A stretch of 64,000 nt of DNA from Dichetophora obliterata (lineage: Eukaryota; Arthropoda; Insecta; Diptera; Sciomyzidae): positions 276,542,848 through 276,606,847 of the forward strand of contig OY986435.1 in the NCBI GenBank assembly GCA_963920525.1, given 5' to 3'. The notes below the pieces were generated by a model, which saw only the letters and a list, made by a program, of their open reading frames with translations, was not told where the DNA came from and made no database searches. The stretch's first letter is position 1. Each line of letters opens with the position of its first letter. A program made the position numbers and the translations under genes. This document shows, in pieces, positions 21,297 through 32,346 of this stretch.

Positions 21297-22274
21297 TTGC
21301 CATGTAGAAAAAAAATAACCTGCGAACGACGAGGTTTTATCGATTACTGGTTATGTGCCGTTTCGTTTGTCAACTCTTCAATTATTGTGTTGCGTTACAA
21401 ATTGGCTTATCCAAAAGACTGCAAAGAGATAAAAATGCAGAGCTTCAAACTTCTTAAAACAAGCTTTAAAAGAAAAAAAAAATAAAATAAGTGCTTTATA
21501 GTATTGAAAATAAATTGAAATTGTTTCAATAATATTCTGGTCCCTAAACAGAAATTCGTTTTCATAAGAAAGTCACTGCAATCATTCCATTCTCTTCTTA
21601 ATAAGAGAAATATAGAAATATACTTTTCTAAATATAGTTGTTGGAATCATTTTACCATGATCATAGAAACCATTATATGTGTAGCCCTTTCAATGGCTGG
21701 GCTAAACTGAAAACAAAATAATTTTTTTGAGTTAATATTCCTATCATTTAGATCTTAAAAATATCAAATATCATACCTTTGATTTTTACCTGCGCCACTT
21801 ACGTTTTGCAAGCTTGTACAAAGACGAATTTGTTTTGCTTCTGTTCGGCACAGCAATTTTTTTTTTATCCTTTGAAGGTTTTTCAATCCTATAGATTATT
21901 GCTTTTTAAACCCTTTTTATATTTTTATCATAAAAAGATAAGAAAACATAAACTTGATTTTTGTCCGGTTGATGTTTTCTTATAAAATAGGTAAACATTT
22001 TTTTTTTACTTTTCTTCGGCAGAAAATCGAAAATCCAATTGACTTTAATGTCAAATGTCTCTCTTAATGTATTTTTATCATGTTGGTTCATCTTTTTGTC
22101 ATAGAACCAAACGATTTGATTTAAAAAAAGTGTTGCAAAATAAAAATAGAGTTTACTCTCTGACGTGTCCAATATATTGGGCAAATCAACATACAGCAAC
22201 AATCATTAGCCGAATCATGCTAATCATGATCCTCTTAAAACATGGTTTTTGCAACTATGTTTTTTTACTGAGTG
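21297..22274. mobile_element. CACTCAG-ended DNA element, copy without SINE
   Basis: The right end, complement CACTCAGTAAAAAAACATAG, lies next to TA (22275-22276). The region 21330-21395 (GTTTTATCGATTACTGG, GTGCCGTTTCGTTTGTCAAC) matches 10330-10385 inverted. About 21505-21670 matches 9760-9900, and 22205-22245 (AATCATGATCCTCTTAAAAC) matches the left end of the nested element near 9690-9710. It shows what the full left end of that element looks like. No tRNA-like head was found here. An unrelated segment fills about 21680-22200. Confidence 0.55.
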
Positions 22275-22984
22275 TACCATGACAGTTATTCTCTCTTTGC
22301 TCTGTTTTCTACAAAGCACTTCTCACTTTTAAATGCCAGTGTTTCATTCGGTCGTTTTGAATTTATTTATTTTTATTACAATCTCGACAAAATGTTCATT
22401 AGCCATTCATCATGATCTTGTTTGTTGGCATCAGCACTTTTTCCACATAAGATTCTTTTACAATACCGTGCCGTTTTTGAATTTATTTAACCATCCAGAA
22501 CTAGCTTCATACTCCTCGTGTCCCAATGAATCAGCGAAACCTTTGGCTTTTTCCTTCATTTAAGGTCCAGATATAGGAAGATTCCAAATATGAAAACAAA
22601 ATTTTATAAATAAAGTTCAAAGTGCGCTACAGTGCACCATTATTGTTCAAAATATTTTTCGTACGTATTGCCTCAAGAAAATATTTAAACTTTGTTTTTT
22701 TTTTGTCACTTAGGTGACCCCTCTTTAGTGCTATTGTTGCACTAATCTGTGGCACTATTGTTGGGCTTAAAAATACAAATATCCTTTTTTAACCTTGCAA
22801 GTACGAGTAGGTAAGTATGCGCTTAAGCATAAAACAACACACTCTACTCCATAAATAACATGCGCCGAATACGAGTATAGGTAAGCGCTTTATATTTGAA
22901 ATAGCATCTAGGTCCAGCACGGACAAGCTAGTATTCTATGAATATCAAAGTTGGGTTCATCAACAGCATATTAACAGCAACAAT
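22275..22984. other. Interval with a possible Helitron 3' end
   Basis: A sequence TAGGTCCAGCACGGACAAG followed by CTAGT (CTAG at 22928-22931) has the form of a Helitron 3' terminus on the plus strand. A direct repeat TACGAGTA(TA)GGTAAG...GCGCTT occurs at about 22803 and 22870. No gene is supported. Confidence 0.3.
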
Positions 22985-23242
22985 TTGCTATGCTGCTACT
23001 TGACAAGGACATGCAGCTACAAACTAGCCATTCGTATTGCAGGTTTTGTTGTTGTTGTCTTCGCCTTGTATTCATTGACTCCTGCATTTTATAATAGAAC
23101 TATATTCAAGCTCACTAACAACAATGCCAACAACATTGAAAGTAAAAACAAAACACCAAAATTAAAAAAAAAAAATAAAAACTTGCTGCAACACCAAGCT
23201 GCTCAAAGAAGTTTTGTTTTGAAGCTATCTGTTTCAGAAAAC
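22985..23242 (+). CDS. Weak candidate exon with a membrane segment
   Basis: The frame reads YKLAIRIAGFVVVVFALYSL (a hydrophobic segment with a basic residue before it, like a type II signal anchor), then TPAFYNRTIF, an Asn-rich stretch and a Lys-rich stretch (KTPKLKKKNKN), ending SVSEN|GTAGGT (phase 0 if this donor is used). There is no in-frame ATG; a start is only possible through an acceptor (CATTCGTATTGCAG, ending 23041). The composition could suit the stem of a Golgi enzyme, but repeats of TTGTTG and AACAAC also create such frames by chance. Not recognised. Confidence 0.22.
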
Positions 23243-25084
23243 GTAGGTACCTACTCTTCGTTCACCTGGGCCATGTAGCTCTACGTTCGTGTCATGTTCC
23301 GGTGCTCTGCTGGTTGCTGTCCATTCGTTCGTTTATTTGACAGCAATGCTGTGCATACTAGATAAGCTTGTCCTGATTAAGGTTCTTGAAAAAATTACTT
23401 CAACTATAAGCGAGCCAACAACCAAAAACTAAAAAAATCCAACAACAACAACAACAACAAACAAATTCTTAACCTCTGGACGTACCACAAAAAAAGAACA
23501 ATGGACAAAGCAGGAGACAGCAACAAAAGCAGCAAAAGTAATAAGCACAACTAGGAGGAAAAGAGCAATATAAGGCAAGTGAAGAGTAAAAATGTTGATG
23601 AACGCAAGATTAGGATATAAAAATTCATAAGTTGCCTGAAGGCAATTTCCGACTTGTTGACAACGACAAAAACAAGACAACACTGAGGGGAAAAAAATCC
23701 AAATAAAATTGTTCAGTTTCAAAATTTTTCTGTGACAAAGCTTAAGAGACAATTTAATTTGATTTCTTGAAGAGTGAAAATTATGAAACTTAAATATTCC
23801 TTAAAAAAATCGTAGAGATTTTTAAATTATTTGACCTGATTATAGTCATGAGTTGATGTTATCATTATAAAAGGAAGTAGTTATTTTAAAATCTAGCTAT
23901 TTATGAAATGTTTAATTCAAAAATTGAGTCATAAGAGACAAAAGCAATACTTGGAATACAAAGTTTGTTATCTGTTTTTTAACAACAGTTATTTAAAGCT
24001 TATTCTCTATGGTTTGAGAGTCGCCACAGTTGCTGTGTCTTTTCTATTCTATAATAAAAATAAAACATGTTATGTCTAATCTACCCTAAGCACTTAAAGT
24101 GAAAACTTATAAAAAATTTAAAATATTCTTGAAATAAACATAAACAATATTTCTCAAATTTTGAGCTCATTCGACCACATCTCTTTTCGTTACGTAAACT
24201 TTTCATTAGTTCTACTTAAATGCTCATATTTTATAAGTACCTACATGTAGTTATAAAAACTTCCTTTATGTTCACTCATATGTGCTTAAGTAGTTTTATT
24301 TATTAAAACTTTATCCACATTTGAATGTTAAATCTTTCATGAAATACTCTGCTTTATTCAAGACTCGACATGAACAGTAGCTAGTAGTAAGTCGAGTGAG
24401 TTTTCGATAGTCGTGGGTGTTGTGTGCCCATCAACAACATCAGTACCAGGCACGAGCACCCATACTAGAAAGCTATAAGACATGTGCTAGGTAGGAAAAT
24501 CCTTAACAAAGGAGCAACCAGCACATTATTACTGGTTGCAGTTTGGCTTTTTCATCTCACCTACCAGACCATCGACTGACTACCACTAATACCAACACAG
24601 TTGAACATACGTAGTTATTTGTGTTAATGTTTATTTAAAGTTTTTATCTTTATTTTTGTCCATTGTTGTTATTGTTGTTTCGCTGTACTTGTACGCCTGC
24701 TGTGTCCTTTGATGCTCTCCAAAGCTAATGCCAAAGCCTTACCAACGGTTTTTGTATTTTATATGATGGAGATGAGAAAGTTGAAGTGTTTTTTTCGTTC
24801 CTTGGCGTAACAATTGAAAGTAATGAATATAAATAGCAAGGAGAAAGTTGATATAAAGGAAAACTATGACCACTTCGTTTGAGTGTCTACTCAAATGTAT
24901 AAGCATAACTAGTTTTTAAAGATTCCAACACACACACATATACATATTTTTAGAAATTGTGGTTGTGTTTATTTGTTTTCTGTATGTGTGTTTGTTGGAA
25001 AAATTTAAAATGGTTGCTTTTGAAATGATTGCTGTCTTAAGATTATGCTAAAATAAATATTATATAAAAAATCAGACTTTTACT
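23243..25084. other. Unique-looking intergenic or intronic DNA
   Basis: No gene is supported. It contains (CAA)n/(AAC)n runs near 23440-23462 and a (CA)n stretch near 24930. GC is slightly higher around 23260-23380 and 24400-24600, with no consistent frame. The minus-strand frame at 23429-23752 is made of low-complexity repeats and is rejected. Confidence 0.4.
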
Positions 25085-25087
25085 TGC

Positions 25088-25981
25088 ATGTTTTTCAAGC
25101 TCATCACTTACTTGAAGAAACAAAGAATTAACGGCATACATTTTCATTTGCTTATTTATGCAGATGATATGAAAATATACAGAACAATTGATTCTAACGA
25201 CAATTTAGACCTGCTCCAGTCAGACTTGAAATCCTTCGAGGTTTGGTGTTCTAAAAATAAGATGTTTTTAAATCCAGATAAATGTCAAACTATGACCTTT
25301 TCGCGTAAAAGGAACAATTTTATTTTTCATTACAAAATTAAAAATACTGCTTTAAGTAGTGTAACTACCGTCAAAGACCTTGGTATATGCATGGATTCTA
25401 AGTTATCGTTTAACATGCATATTGATAGAATTTGTAAAAAAGCGTCTTCTATGCTTGATTTTATAAAACGGTGGGCAAAAGAGTTTGATAGCTTAATAAC
25501 AACTATAACTCTGTATTATTCAATTGTGCGTCCTCATTTGGAGTACGCAAGTCAAGTATGGTCCCCACATTACAATATACATGTTGATCGTATAGAAAGA
25601 ATTCAAAAACGTTTTGTTCGGTTTGCTCTGAGAGGCTTGAGTGGAATTGACACATTTAATCTTCCTCCATATGAGGATCGTTTAAAATTATTAAAGATGC
25701 AATCTTTAAGTGAGATAAGGAAATCTGCTGATATCGTATACTTACATCAACCTAGAACTGGTGTATTCGATTCTCCAGAACTTCTTTCTCTTATAAATTT
25801 TAACACTAGCCGTAGAAGCAGTAGAAATTCTAACAATTTGATTTATTTACCATTTAATAACACAAATTATATGTTAACTGCTCCATTAAATCGCATGAGT
25901 ACCTTTGCTAACAACTGTAGCGTGTTTGATGTTAACTTGTCGAAAGGTCAACTCAAAAGTAGATTGAAAACTAATGTATGA
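25088..25981 (+). pseudogene. 5'-truncated LINE reverse transcriptase (CR1/Jockey-like)
   Basis: A 297-residue frame begins shortly before RT motif C (LLIYADDMKIYRTIDSNDNL), then WCSKNKMFLNPDKCQTMTFS, VTTVKDLGICMDSKLSFNMH, ITLYYSIVRPHLEYASQVWS, HVDRIERIQKRFVRFALRGL and a C-terminus GQLKSRLKTNV. That is the end of the palm and the thumb of a non-LTR RT. The fingers and motifs A and B are absent, as expected of a 5'-truncated insertion. The frame is intact over 900 bp, suggesting it is not very old. The 3' end after 25981 is not obvious. Confidence 0.88.
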
Positions 25982-27325
25982 TTAGATCTATGTAAACGCA
26001 TGGTTAGTTGTTTTGTCTTGTGTTGTCCCTGAGAACAATCCATAATATGGTGGGTAAATTTTTCTCACTTTTGGTTTTTTTTTTGACCACTTTTATCGAT
26101 ATCTTTGAGTTATTTCAATGATATTTGGGTTTGTTCTTAAAATGATTTATTGCGGAGAAAGTGTGAAAAAGCTGTAGTAGCTGAACTCTATTGTTATTGC
26201 ATGTGTAAAAAAATTTTTTTTTCCAAATTTACATATCATATATGTTTATTCTATATTCCATACCTGCATCTAAATTTTATAGTAGACTTACACTAAACAA
26301 ATCAAAAGTCTTATTTTAGTTGGTTCTTTGAAAAATAACCTTAATAACATATAAAAAATACTTCATAAAAATGTTGTACTAACTAACCCTCGAGGTGCAG
26401 GTCTGCATTTTTCAAAAAACTCGGCCACATTTATTTCAATACTTTTTTAAATATACCTATAGCGAATTGTGATTATGTTTTAATTATGAATTCAAATGTA
26501 AAATTCTTGTAAAGAAATAAACTAGCTTCATGCCTAAGTTCTATATAAAGTGGTTTTCGAGTGTGTTCTTGCAGAGACTAGCATATGTTTTACACTTAAA
26601 CTTAAATAGTTATTTTATTTTTATATTAAACAAAAATATATGTATCAAGAAATTAATTTCTTCCATTTTTTTAAGTAATGCATGTAGCAGTATTTATTTT
26701 GACTCTTTTATTTTATGCTGTAGCTTGTTATGTGCTTTGAATGCTTGCAACGGCTGAACTCGTCGAAAAATGGGGGGATGGGGTTTTAAACAAGACTACT
26801 ATCAAAGGACTTACATAATTGGATATAATTATACTTTAATAATTTTCATAATTTTGGTTTGTTTTTGTTTGTGTGTGATTTTAACTTACAGCTTAAAATA
26901 TGGAGTGTATATTGATGATCTGATATGCAAAAATAAAATGTTATGCCAAATAGGCAGTTAAATTTGTTGATCTGTACACGATGTATTGAGCTCCATGCAA
27001 CTATGTTGTAGATCCTGTTTAATCCTGTTTAATCCTGTAAAACAGAAAACTTCTTAAATAATTTAAAATTATAAATGGCTACTCAAACGCTACAATTTGT
27101 TACCGCAGATACTATATTGTCAATAACCCTTTTTTTATATTAAAGTAGTTTTGAGCTAGCAGAGCTCTTATCAATAAATTCTGTTATTTAACATATTTCA
27201 TTAATTAATTATTTTCTCTAACTCATAAATGTTAATAACATTGAATCTTACATAGTTCAACTAAATTAAAATTCTAATGATGGAGAATAATTTTGTTTTG
27301 ATGTTAGCTACATCTCAAAACTCGT
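25982..27325. other. LINE 3' region and unannotated DNA
   Basis: The first part probably includes the LINE's 3' untranslated sequence (up to roughly 26060). Two short frames at 26530-26757 and 26770-26961 are hydrophobic, AT-rich and unrecognised. ATCCTGTTTAATCCTGTTTAATCCTGT at 27013-27040 is a short triplicated motif. Confidence 0.35.
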
Positions 27326-27463
27326 TTAGGTGAAGAGCAAACGATCAGTTAATATCACAAACAAATCTGCAGGAACCACACCATTAGAAATTGCATTGGC
27401 CATTAACATCAAGTACCTCGAATCGGTAGATAATTCTTCTGGATTTAAATCACCAGGAGGCAT
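27326..27463 (-). CDS. Small unrecognised reading frame, possibly a terminal exon
   Basis: The minus strand reads MPPGDLNPEELSTDSRYLML, then MANAISNGVVPADLFVILTD and RLLFT-stop (45 residues). The frame stays open a few codons before the ATG (SLEN). Composition is balanced and GC is higher than around it, so it looks more coding than its neighbours. I recognise no domain. It could be the last exon of a host or transposon gene, or chance. Confidence 0.25.
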   Translation of the reverse strand: MPPGDLNPEELSTDSRYLMLMANAISNGVVPADLFVILTDRLLFT

Positions 27464-28479
27464 ATTTTCCAAAGAATAATAATATAACTATTAACTATAA
27501 TAGTTAGCAATGTTTTTACAGTTACCTTTAAATCTTTTCTAAATTTCAAAATAGTTTGATTATTTGTTAGTTATTTCAAGTAACACTTCACTGAAATGAC
27601 GCTCAAACAAAACTAGCATACACTGGAATATTATATATATATATATATATATATAACAGTTTGTCATGACTGACTTCTCATCAGCAAAACGCCTAGAACC
27701 ATAAGACGTAGGAAGATGAAATTTGGTAAGCTGATGTCTTTAGTTACGTAGATGCGCACTTAGCAGGGGTTTCTGGGAATTTTACCACTAATGGCCTTAA
27801 AGGGCTAAAAACAGGTTTATTTGAATCCTCTATATTACCAAGATTTTTTAATATATATAATACATCAAACATAAATGCTAAAATGTATTTCTAAAAAGCA
27901 GTTTCAGGGTTTTTAAAAATTCATTAAATTTCGGGAGAGAAAGGTTTAAATATAAATAATATGGGTATACTTTGAACTAACGTACAAGCTGACATCTTAC
28001 ACAAATTTAATTTATTTTTCAAATTTTTCACTTCGAATAATCCAGTCTTCAAATGGTTTTCTTGGATTTTTAAAATTCGACCTGAAAATGTTAAAATGTG
28101 GTTATTCAATTTATCACTAAATTAAAAACAACTTCAAGACAGTACAACCCAAACCGCTCTATTGATTTAGTTCAAATTAAGTACACATACTGTGTGCAAT
28201 TTTAAATAAGATTTAGACATACTAAGTTTCTACCACGCCTCTTCCGCCTTTTCTTAACTAACGTCAATTTTTCTATTGAAATACTTTTTGTAAAGGAGTT
28301 TTTGAAAGTCAAATATACAAAAATTTCTGTGTTTTTGGTACCAAAGACCTTTACACATCTTTAAAATTGAAGAAATTCTTAGCACAACGACTTTTTCAAA
28401 AAACATTATTACCGGAAGATAAAAAAAATGCTTTACGGATTAAAAATAAAATTTAAAAATATAGTACGTCTCATCCACA

Positions 28480-29365
28480 ATTGTTGGAGGAAGAAATTAC
28501 AGCCTGGCATGTACTTTTAAACTACCTCTCAATCTTCTTACCTCCGAGACCCCGTTGTGCAATATTTTAAAGCAAACCAATGTGGCAAAAATATTACTTG
28601 ATTGGAAGCCTTTACCATGGAATGAAAGTATTATGGCTCATAAAGCCTTTGAGGCACTGAGCACAACACTGAAAGATTTAAGAAGAAACAATAATATAAT
28701 GGGATGAGCCACTGTACTTTTGGCTGGAGAATTTAAATAATAATTAATTTTAAATAAATAATATTAAAAAATATCACTTAAAAAATATGCGTGTTCCCTT
28801 AAGAACGCATCTACTGGAAATTTCTCTAAACTACTGTTAAAAAATGAGAATGGAGGGTATTCTGTTTCTTAAGGTAAAGTAAAATTTTCATCTGATTTGA
28901 GAATAGTTGTAAAAAAATTTGAAGAGCTCATTTTTTTGTATTTATCCATATATCGCTGACATAAGAAACAAAAACAGAGATTGGTTGTAGAGATAAGTAT
29001 TATAAAGCAATCGAAAAGACGTCCAGGTGCAGTTTAGTATCCTGTAGAGTTTCTTAACACGTTGAATCCTCCAGGACTTCCAACATTCATAGTTTTATTT
29101 AAAGTAGAAGCTCCTTTTATGTTGTTGCGTAATCTAAACTCACCAAAGCTCTGTAATGGAACAAAACTGCAGGTAAAATATCTCCACAGAAACGTTATAG
29201 AAGCATAAATATTGACTGCCTGCACTCGGGGTGATTCAGTTTTTATTCTTCGAATACCACTCATACCAACATATTACCAATTCCAGTTTAAAAGGCTACA
29301 ATTTTCACTAAAGATTTGCTTTGCGATGTAAATAAATGCATCACAAGGACAGTCATCAAAGATAG
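28480..29365 (+). pseudogene. Helitron-2 PIF1-like helicase remnant
   Basis: Fragments in several plus-strand frames follow the order of the Helitron-1 helicase. FKLPLNLLTSETPLCNI appears at about 28515, ESIMAHKAFEALSTTLKDLR at about 28628, TVLLAGEFK at about 28712 and KNMRVPLRTHLLE near 28780. [15 protein letters not shown] is near 29038, then [20 protein letters not shown]. Near 29225-29350 are FILRIPLIPTYYQFQFKRLQ and NASQGQS. The Walker A region and Rep are not recognisable. Many stops and frameshifts show it is much older than Helitron-1. Confidence 0.8.
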
Positions 29366-29985
29366 CAGGAATCGATTTAACAGAAAAGTGCTAACAGAAT
29401 ACGTAGCATGTTATCAAGCTAAGCAAGTAGTCTCAGAATTCTTGCAAAAGAGGCTCTAAACTAAAGACCATCAAATATTATTGAGGACATCTAAAGCACT
29501 TTTATCTTATCAAATTATCAACATGACCGCCACATGCGTTTCTTTTGAATATACTGGAAATGCTCTGAGGTTTAAAAGGCTTCATAGCTTCCAAAAGTAC
29601 AGATTGCATATAAACATATCAGTTAGCTATAACTGTATTAAGTTTGAACTCAAGACTTTAAGCAAATGCCTTCAACAGAGTTTTCAGAAGGCAAAATCTT
29701 TAAAATCCTTAAAAAGAAAGACCCTTCTTAGCATTAGTTAGTGATCATGGAATTAGTCAGCGATAACAACATCAGCCAGCTTAGAAAATTGTTACTGCTC
29801 CACTACAGCGGTATTCTTCTACAAAGTTTTTTCAAGAAAAATTCTACACGCAACCAGCCAGCGGTCGTGAAATCATGCATCACAAAAACATCAGCCAACT
29901 TTAAAATCACCAAATGTAAACATAGCCTTAACAGCAATCTATAATCTTACAAAGTTGTTTCGAGAGGAACATTCAAAAATTCTTG
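29366..29985 (+). other. Helitron-2 interior without recognisable gene
   Basis: Short open frames (29481-29741 and 29741-29944) are present but I recognise nothing in them. The sequence CAGC(C/G)A(A/G)CTT(A/T)(A/G)AAA recurs at about 29775 and 29893. Confidence 0.3.
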
Positions 29986-29989
29986 GGCG

Positions 29990-30375
29990 TAAGGTTGCCC
30001 GCAGAGTAAGCGCCGAAGCAGACAGGCAGGCAGACAGGCACAGGAAAACTATGTGAACAAGAGAGAAAAAAGTTATTTCTATCTCGTTTCTTCGCAGGGC
30101 CTGCCTGCCTGCTTCGGCGGTGATAAAATCGTCTACTGCAAACTTCACCGAAAACAGACCTTCACTTTCACAGTGTTGGTCCGAGAGAGTCACATAGATC
30201 AATAAGCGCTGAAAAAACTGTCCTAATCCCCCTTTTTCACACGGCAAGTTTTCTTGCCAGCGAGTCGAAAATACAAAGGAAAGATTATCGAAGAAAGAAC
30301 AGCACAGAACAAAAACTTGCCTGCACCTCAGACTTGTTGGCAAGAAAACTTTTCTTAACATGTTTGGTATCAGTA
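29990..30375. repeat. Two GC-richer foldbacks inside Helitron-2
   Basis: Foldback one: GCCGAAGCAGACAGGCAGGC at about 30011 pairs with GCCTGCCTGCTTCGGC at about 30102. Foldback two: GGCAAGTTTTCTTGCC (itself a hairpin) near 30243 pairs with TTGGCAAGAAAACTT near 30337. The 150-residue minus frame across this region (29939-30391) is a by-product of the repeats. Confidence 0.6.
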
Positions 30376-30493
30376 AGAACTTCGTCACCATTTACAAAAT
30401 AACTCTCTGCTTTAAATGATATTTAGTGTTCAAATATATAAATATAAAGTTTTTGTTTATTTAGACCTGTGCGAAGCCGGGTTAATCAGCTAG

Positions 30494-31942
30494 TACAAAA
30501 TAAAGTCGTTAGTCTTCAAATTGAAAATCGTTTCAAACATGCTTTTATGCAAATATTTAATTCGTCTTACCATAGCAAAATTCATGCTATTACGAGTGGT
30601 GTAGTAAATACATAGTATAATACTGTAAATCCTTAAAAGTTCTAGCAAAAATCATTAGCAAATTTAGGGTTTTATTTATCGCTATTTACGAAACATCCTT
30701 AAAATATATTGGATGAAAATTAATAAAGTTTAATAGTTAAAGATGGTACGTGATGATGATTATGAATATGATAAAGTTTTATTAAATATTTGAAGGAACA
30801 TTTACTTGAAAATGGTTAGAACCCCATTTTATTAGTTTCTTCTTTTTGAATCATCTTGGTATATAAATTAATGGTTCCAAATATAGAACAGTCTTGGTTA
30901 TTTTACATAATCTACGTTGTTTAAAGCTTATCTTATAATATATATTCATTAGTATATTTTAGTGAGATTACAAAGATGTTTGAACGGATCAGTTTAGTCT
31001 CATGATATAGATAATTTATCTAAAAAGTCACTGCGTGGGTACATAAGGGTAAAATAACCATAACAAAGTGTGCATAAACATTAATAACAATAACATTAAC
31101 AATAACGTCCGTACTGTTTGGCAGATTTTAAAATCTAATCACTTCAAATAAAGTTAAGCCCACCACAAGTAAAATGTTTTATAAAAAAAATTATTCCATT
31201 AAAAATTTTTTTTTGTTGCTAGCTCGTCTCAAGAGTGAGCAAGTAAACTTTCACGACAGTCAAAAAACAAAAACAAAATAAGACGTAATTCTAAGCCACA
31301 GAAAAACAAAAACCTAACGGAACAAATTGCCAGAAATATCTTCATTTCCTGTAAAACTCCAACGAGATTACCCATTTCCGGTTTTCCTCAAAATTGAGCA
31401 AATAATATGGCAAATGTCCTGAGGTTACTCGCTTTGGGATTACCTTGCAAAAATATTCCACAGAGCAACAAGAAAAAAAAAACACAAGAATATAAAGAAA
31501 AATATGATAAAAACGAATTTTAAAAATAAAAAAAAAAATATCCTTACGGTCATAGCACCAGTCCAACACACACACACACACAAATACACACAAACAAACA
31601 GTTTGACCCCTCTGTGATTTTGTGACTCCATTTCAGTGACAGCCAACAGAAAAAGGCAAAAACTCAGCAACTAGTACCGAATTTGAACTCAGTTAAGTGC
31701 AGCATAAATAATAAGCAAAACATTGCAGGGATCAGGGAAAGAGAGAGAAAGAGGAGAAAAAACAAACGCGTTTTAAAGGATATCGATGTACGCTGAAATT
31801 ACGTTTGTTTTTTGTAGATTTTATTTTTTTGTTATTTTTTGCGACTTATCCTCTCGGCTTGTGACACAGCAAAACACAGAGTATATGTTACCCATTCATC
31901 TCCCCCTCACTTGCCAATACCAACAATTGTAGACGCTTCTTA
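30494..31942. other. AT-rich DNA, possible 5' flank of a small exon
   Basis: No gene is supported. A (CA)n microsatellite lies at 31566-31583. A purine-rich GAGAGAGAAAGAGGAG run is near 31740, and higher-GC sequence appears at 31850-31942, just before a candidate start codon. Minus-strand frames at 31342-31670 read through the microsatellite and are rejected. Confidence 0.35.
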
Positions 31943-31966
31943 ATGGCCTTGGGGCCACTGCGATAC
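31943..31966 (+). CDS. Tiny candidate first coding exon
   Basis: ATG at 31943 opens MALGPLRY and the exon ends CGATAC|GTAAGTG, a consensus donor, in phase 0. A possible acceptor (CCAACAATTGTAG) lies 10 nt upstream of the ATG. Local GC is about 60%, far above the background. Eight codons are too few for recognition. It could be an alternative first exon of the same host gene as 1923-2795. Confidence 0.3.
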
Positions 31967-32325
31967 GTAAGTGAATTCATATTTCATATTCAGGACTTAC
32001 TTGTTTTTTTCATACTTTTGATATTGTTTTGTTTTGTTTGTTGTAGGTTTTGCTCAAAGGAAACAAAAAGAAAACGTATTTTCAATAGCTTCGTAAGGAG
32101 ATGACATTCTGAGGGGGCTAAGGATGAAGTAGTAGATGGTTCGAATTGTATACTGGGCTGGGAATATGTAGAAAATTTGTAAACATAAAATTCAAGGCAA
32201 ATAAATGAATAAAACAACAAAATGTATAAAAGAAATGCAGGGGCTTGAGATAAAAGGAGCATAAAGACCGTGCAGAGGCTGGGTGTTAAATTGCCTTACC
32301 TTAAAGCCCATTTTATTTGTTGCAG

Positions 32326-32346
32326 ATTGACATAGTTTATCACAAG
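32326..32346 (+). CDS. Candidate 21-nt microexon
   Basis: A strong acceptor (CCCATTTTATTTGTTGCAG) is followed by 21 nt coding IDIVYHK in phase 0, then AAG|GTATCG. It would join in frame to the MALGPLRY exon. Splice signals this short arise often by chance, so this is only a lead. Confidence 0.18.

Larger units (their letters stand above)
27630..30493 (+). mobile_element. Helitron-2, old and decayed
   Basis: The left end is a (TA)n run (about 27631-27654) followed by GACTGACTTCTCATCAGCAAAACGC, a layout typical of Helitron 5' ends. The right end is GTGCGAAGCCGGGTTAATCAG then CTAG (30490-30493) before T, a typical Helitron 3' end. In between are a noncoding 5' part with a CCACGCC motif (about 28230), a shredded helicase (28480-29360) and unrelated foldbacks (29.99-30.37 kb). 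The exact 5' nucleotide is uncertain. Confidence 0.65.

Noticed and set aside
23429..23752. 107-residue minus-strand hydrophobic frame
   Set aside because: It consists of translated CAA/AAC simple repeats and AT-rich sequence, with no convincing splice context.
29939..30391. 150-residue minus-strand open frame
   Set aside because: It is built across two foldbacks inside Helitron-2, so its length follows from repeat symmetry; no domain is recognised.
31342..31670. Two Cys/Val/Phe-rich minus-strand frames
   Set aside because: They translate a (CA)n microsatellite and poly-A runs.
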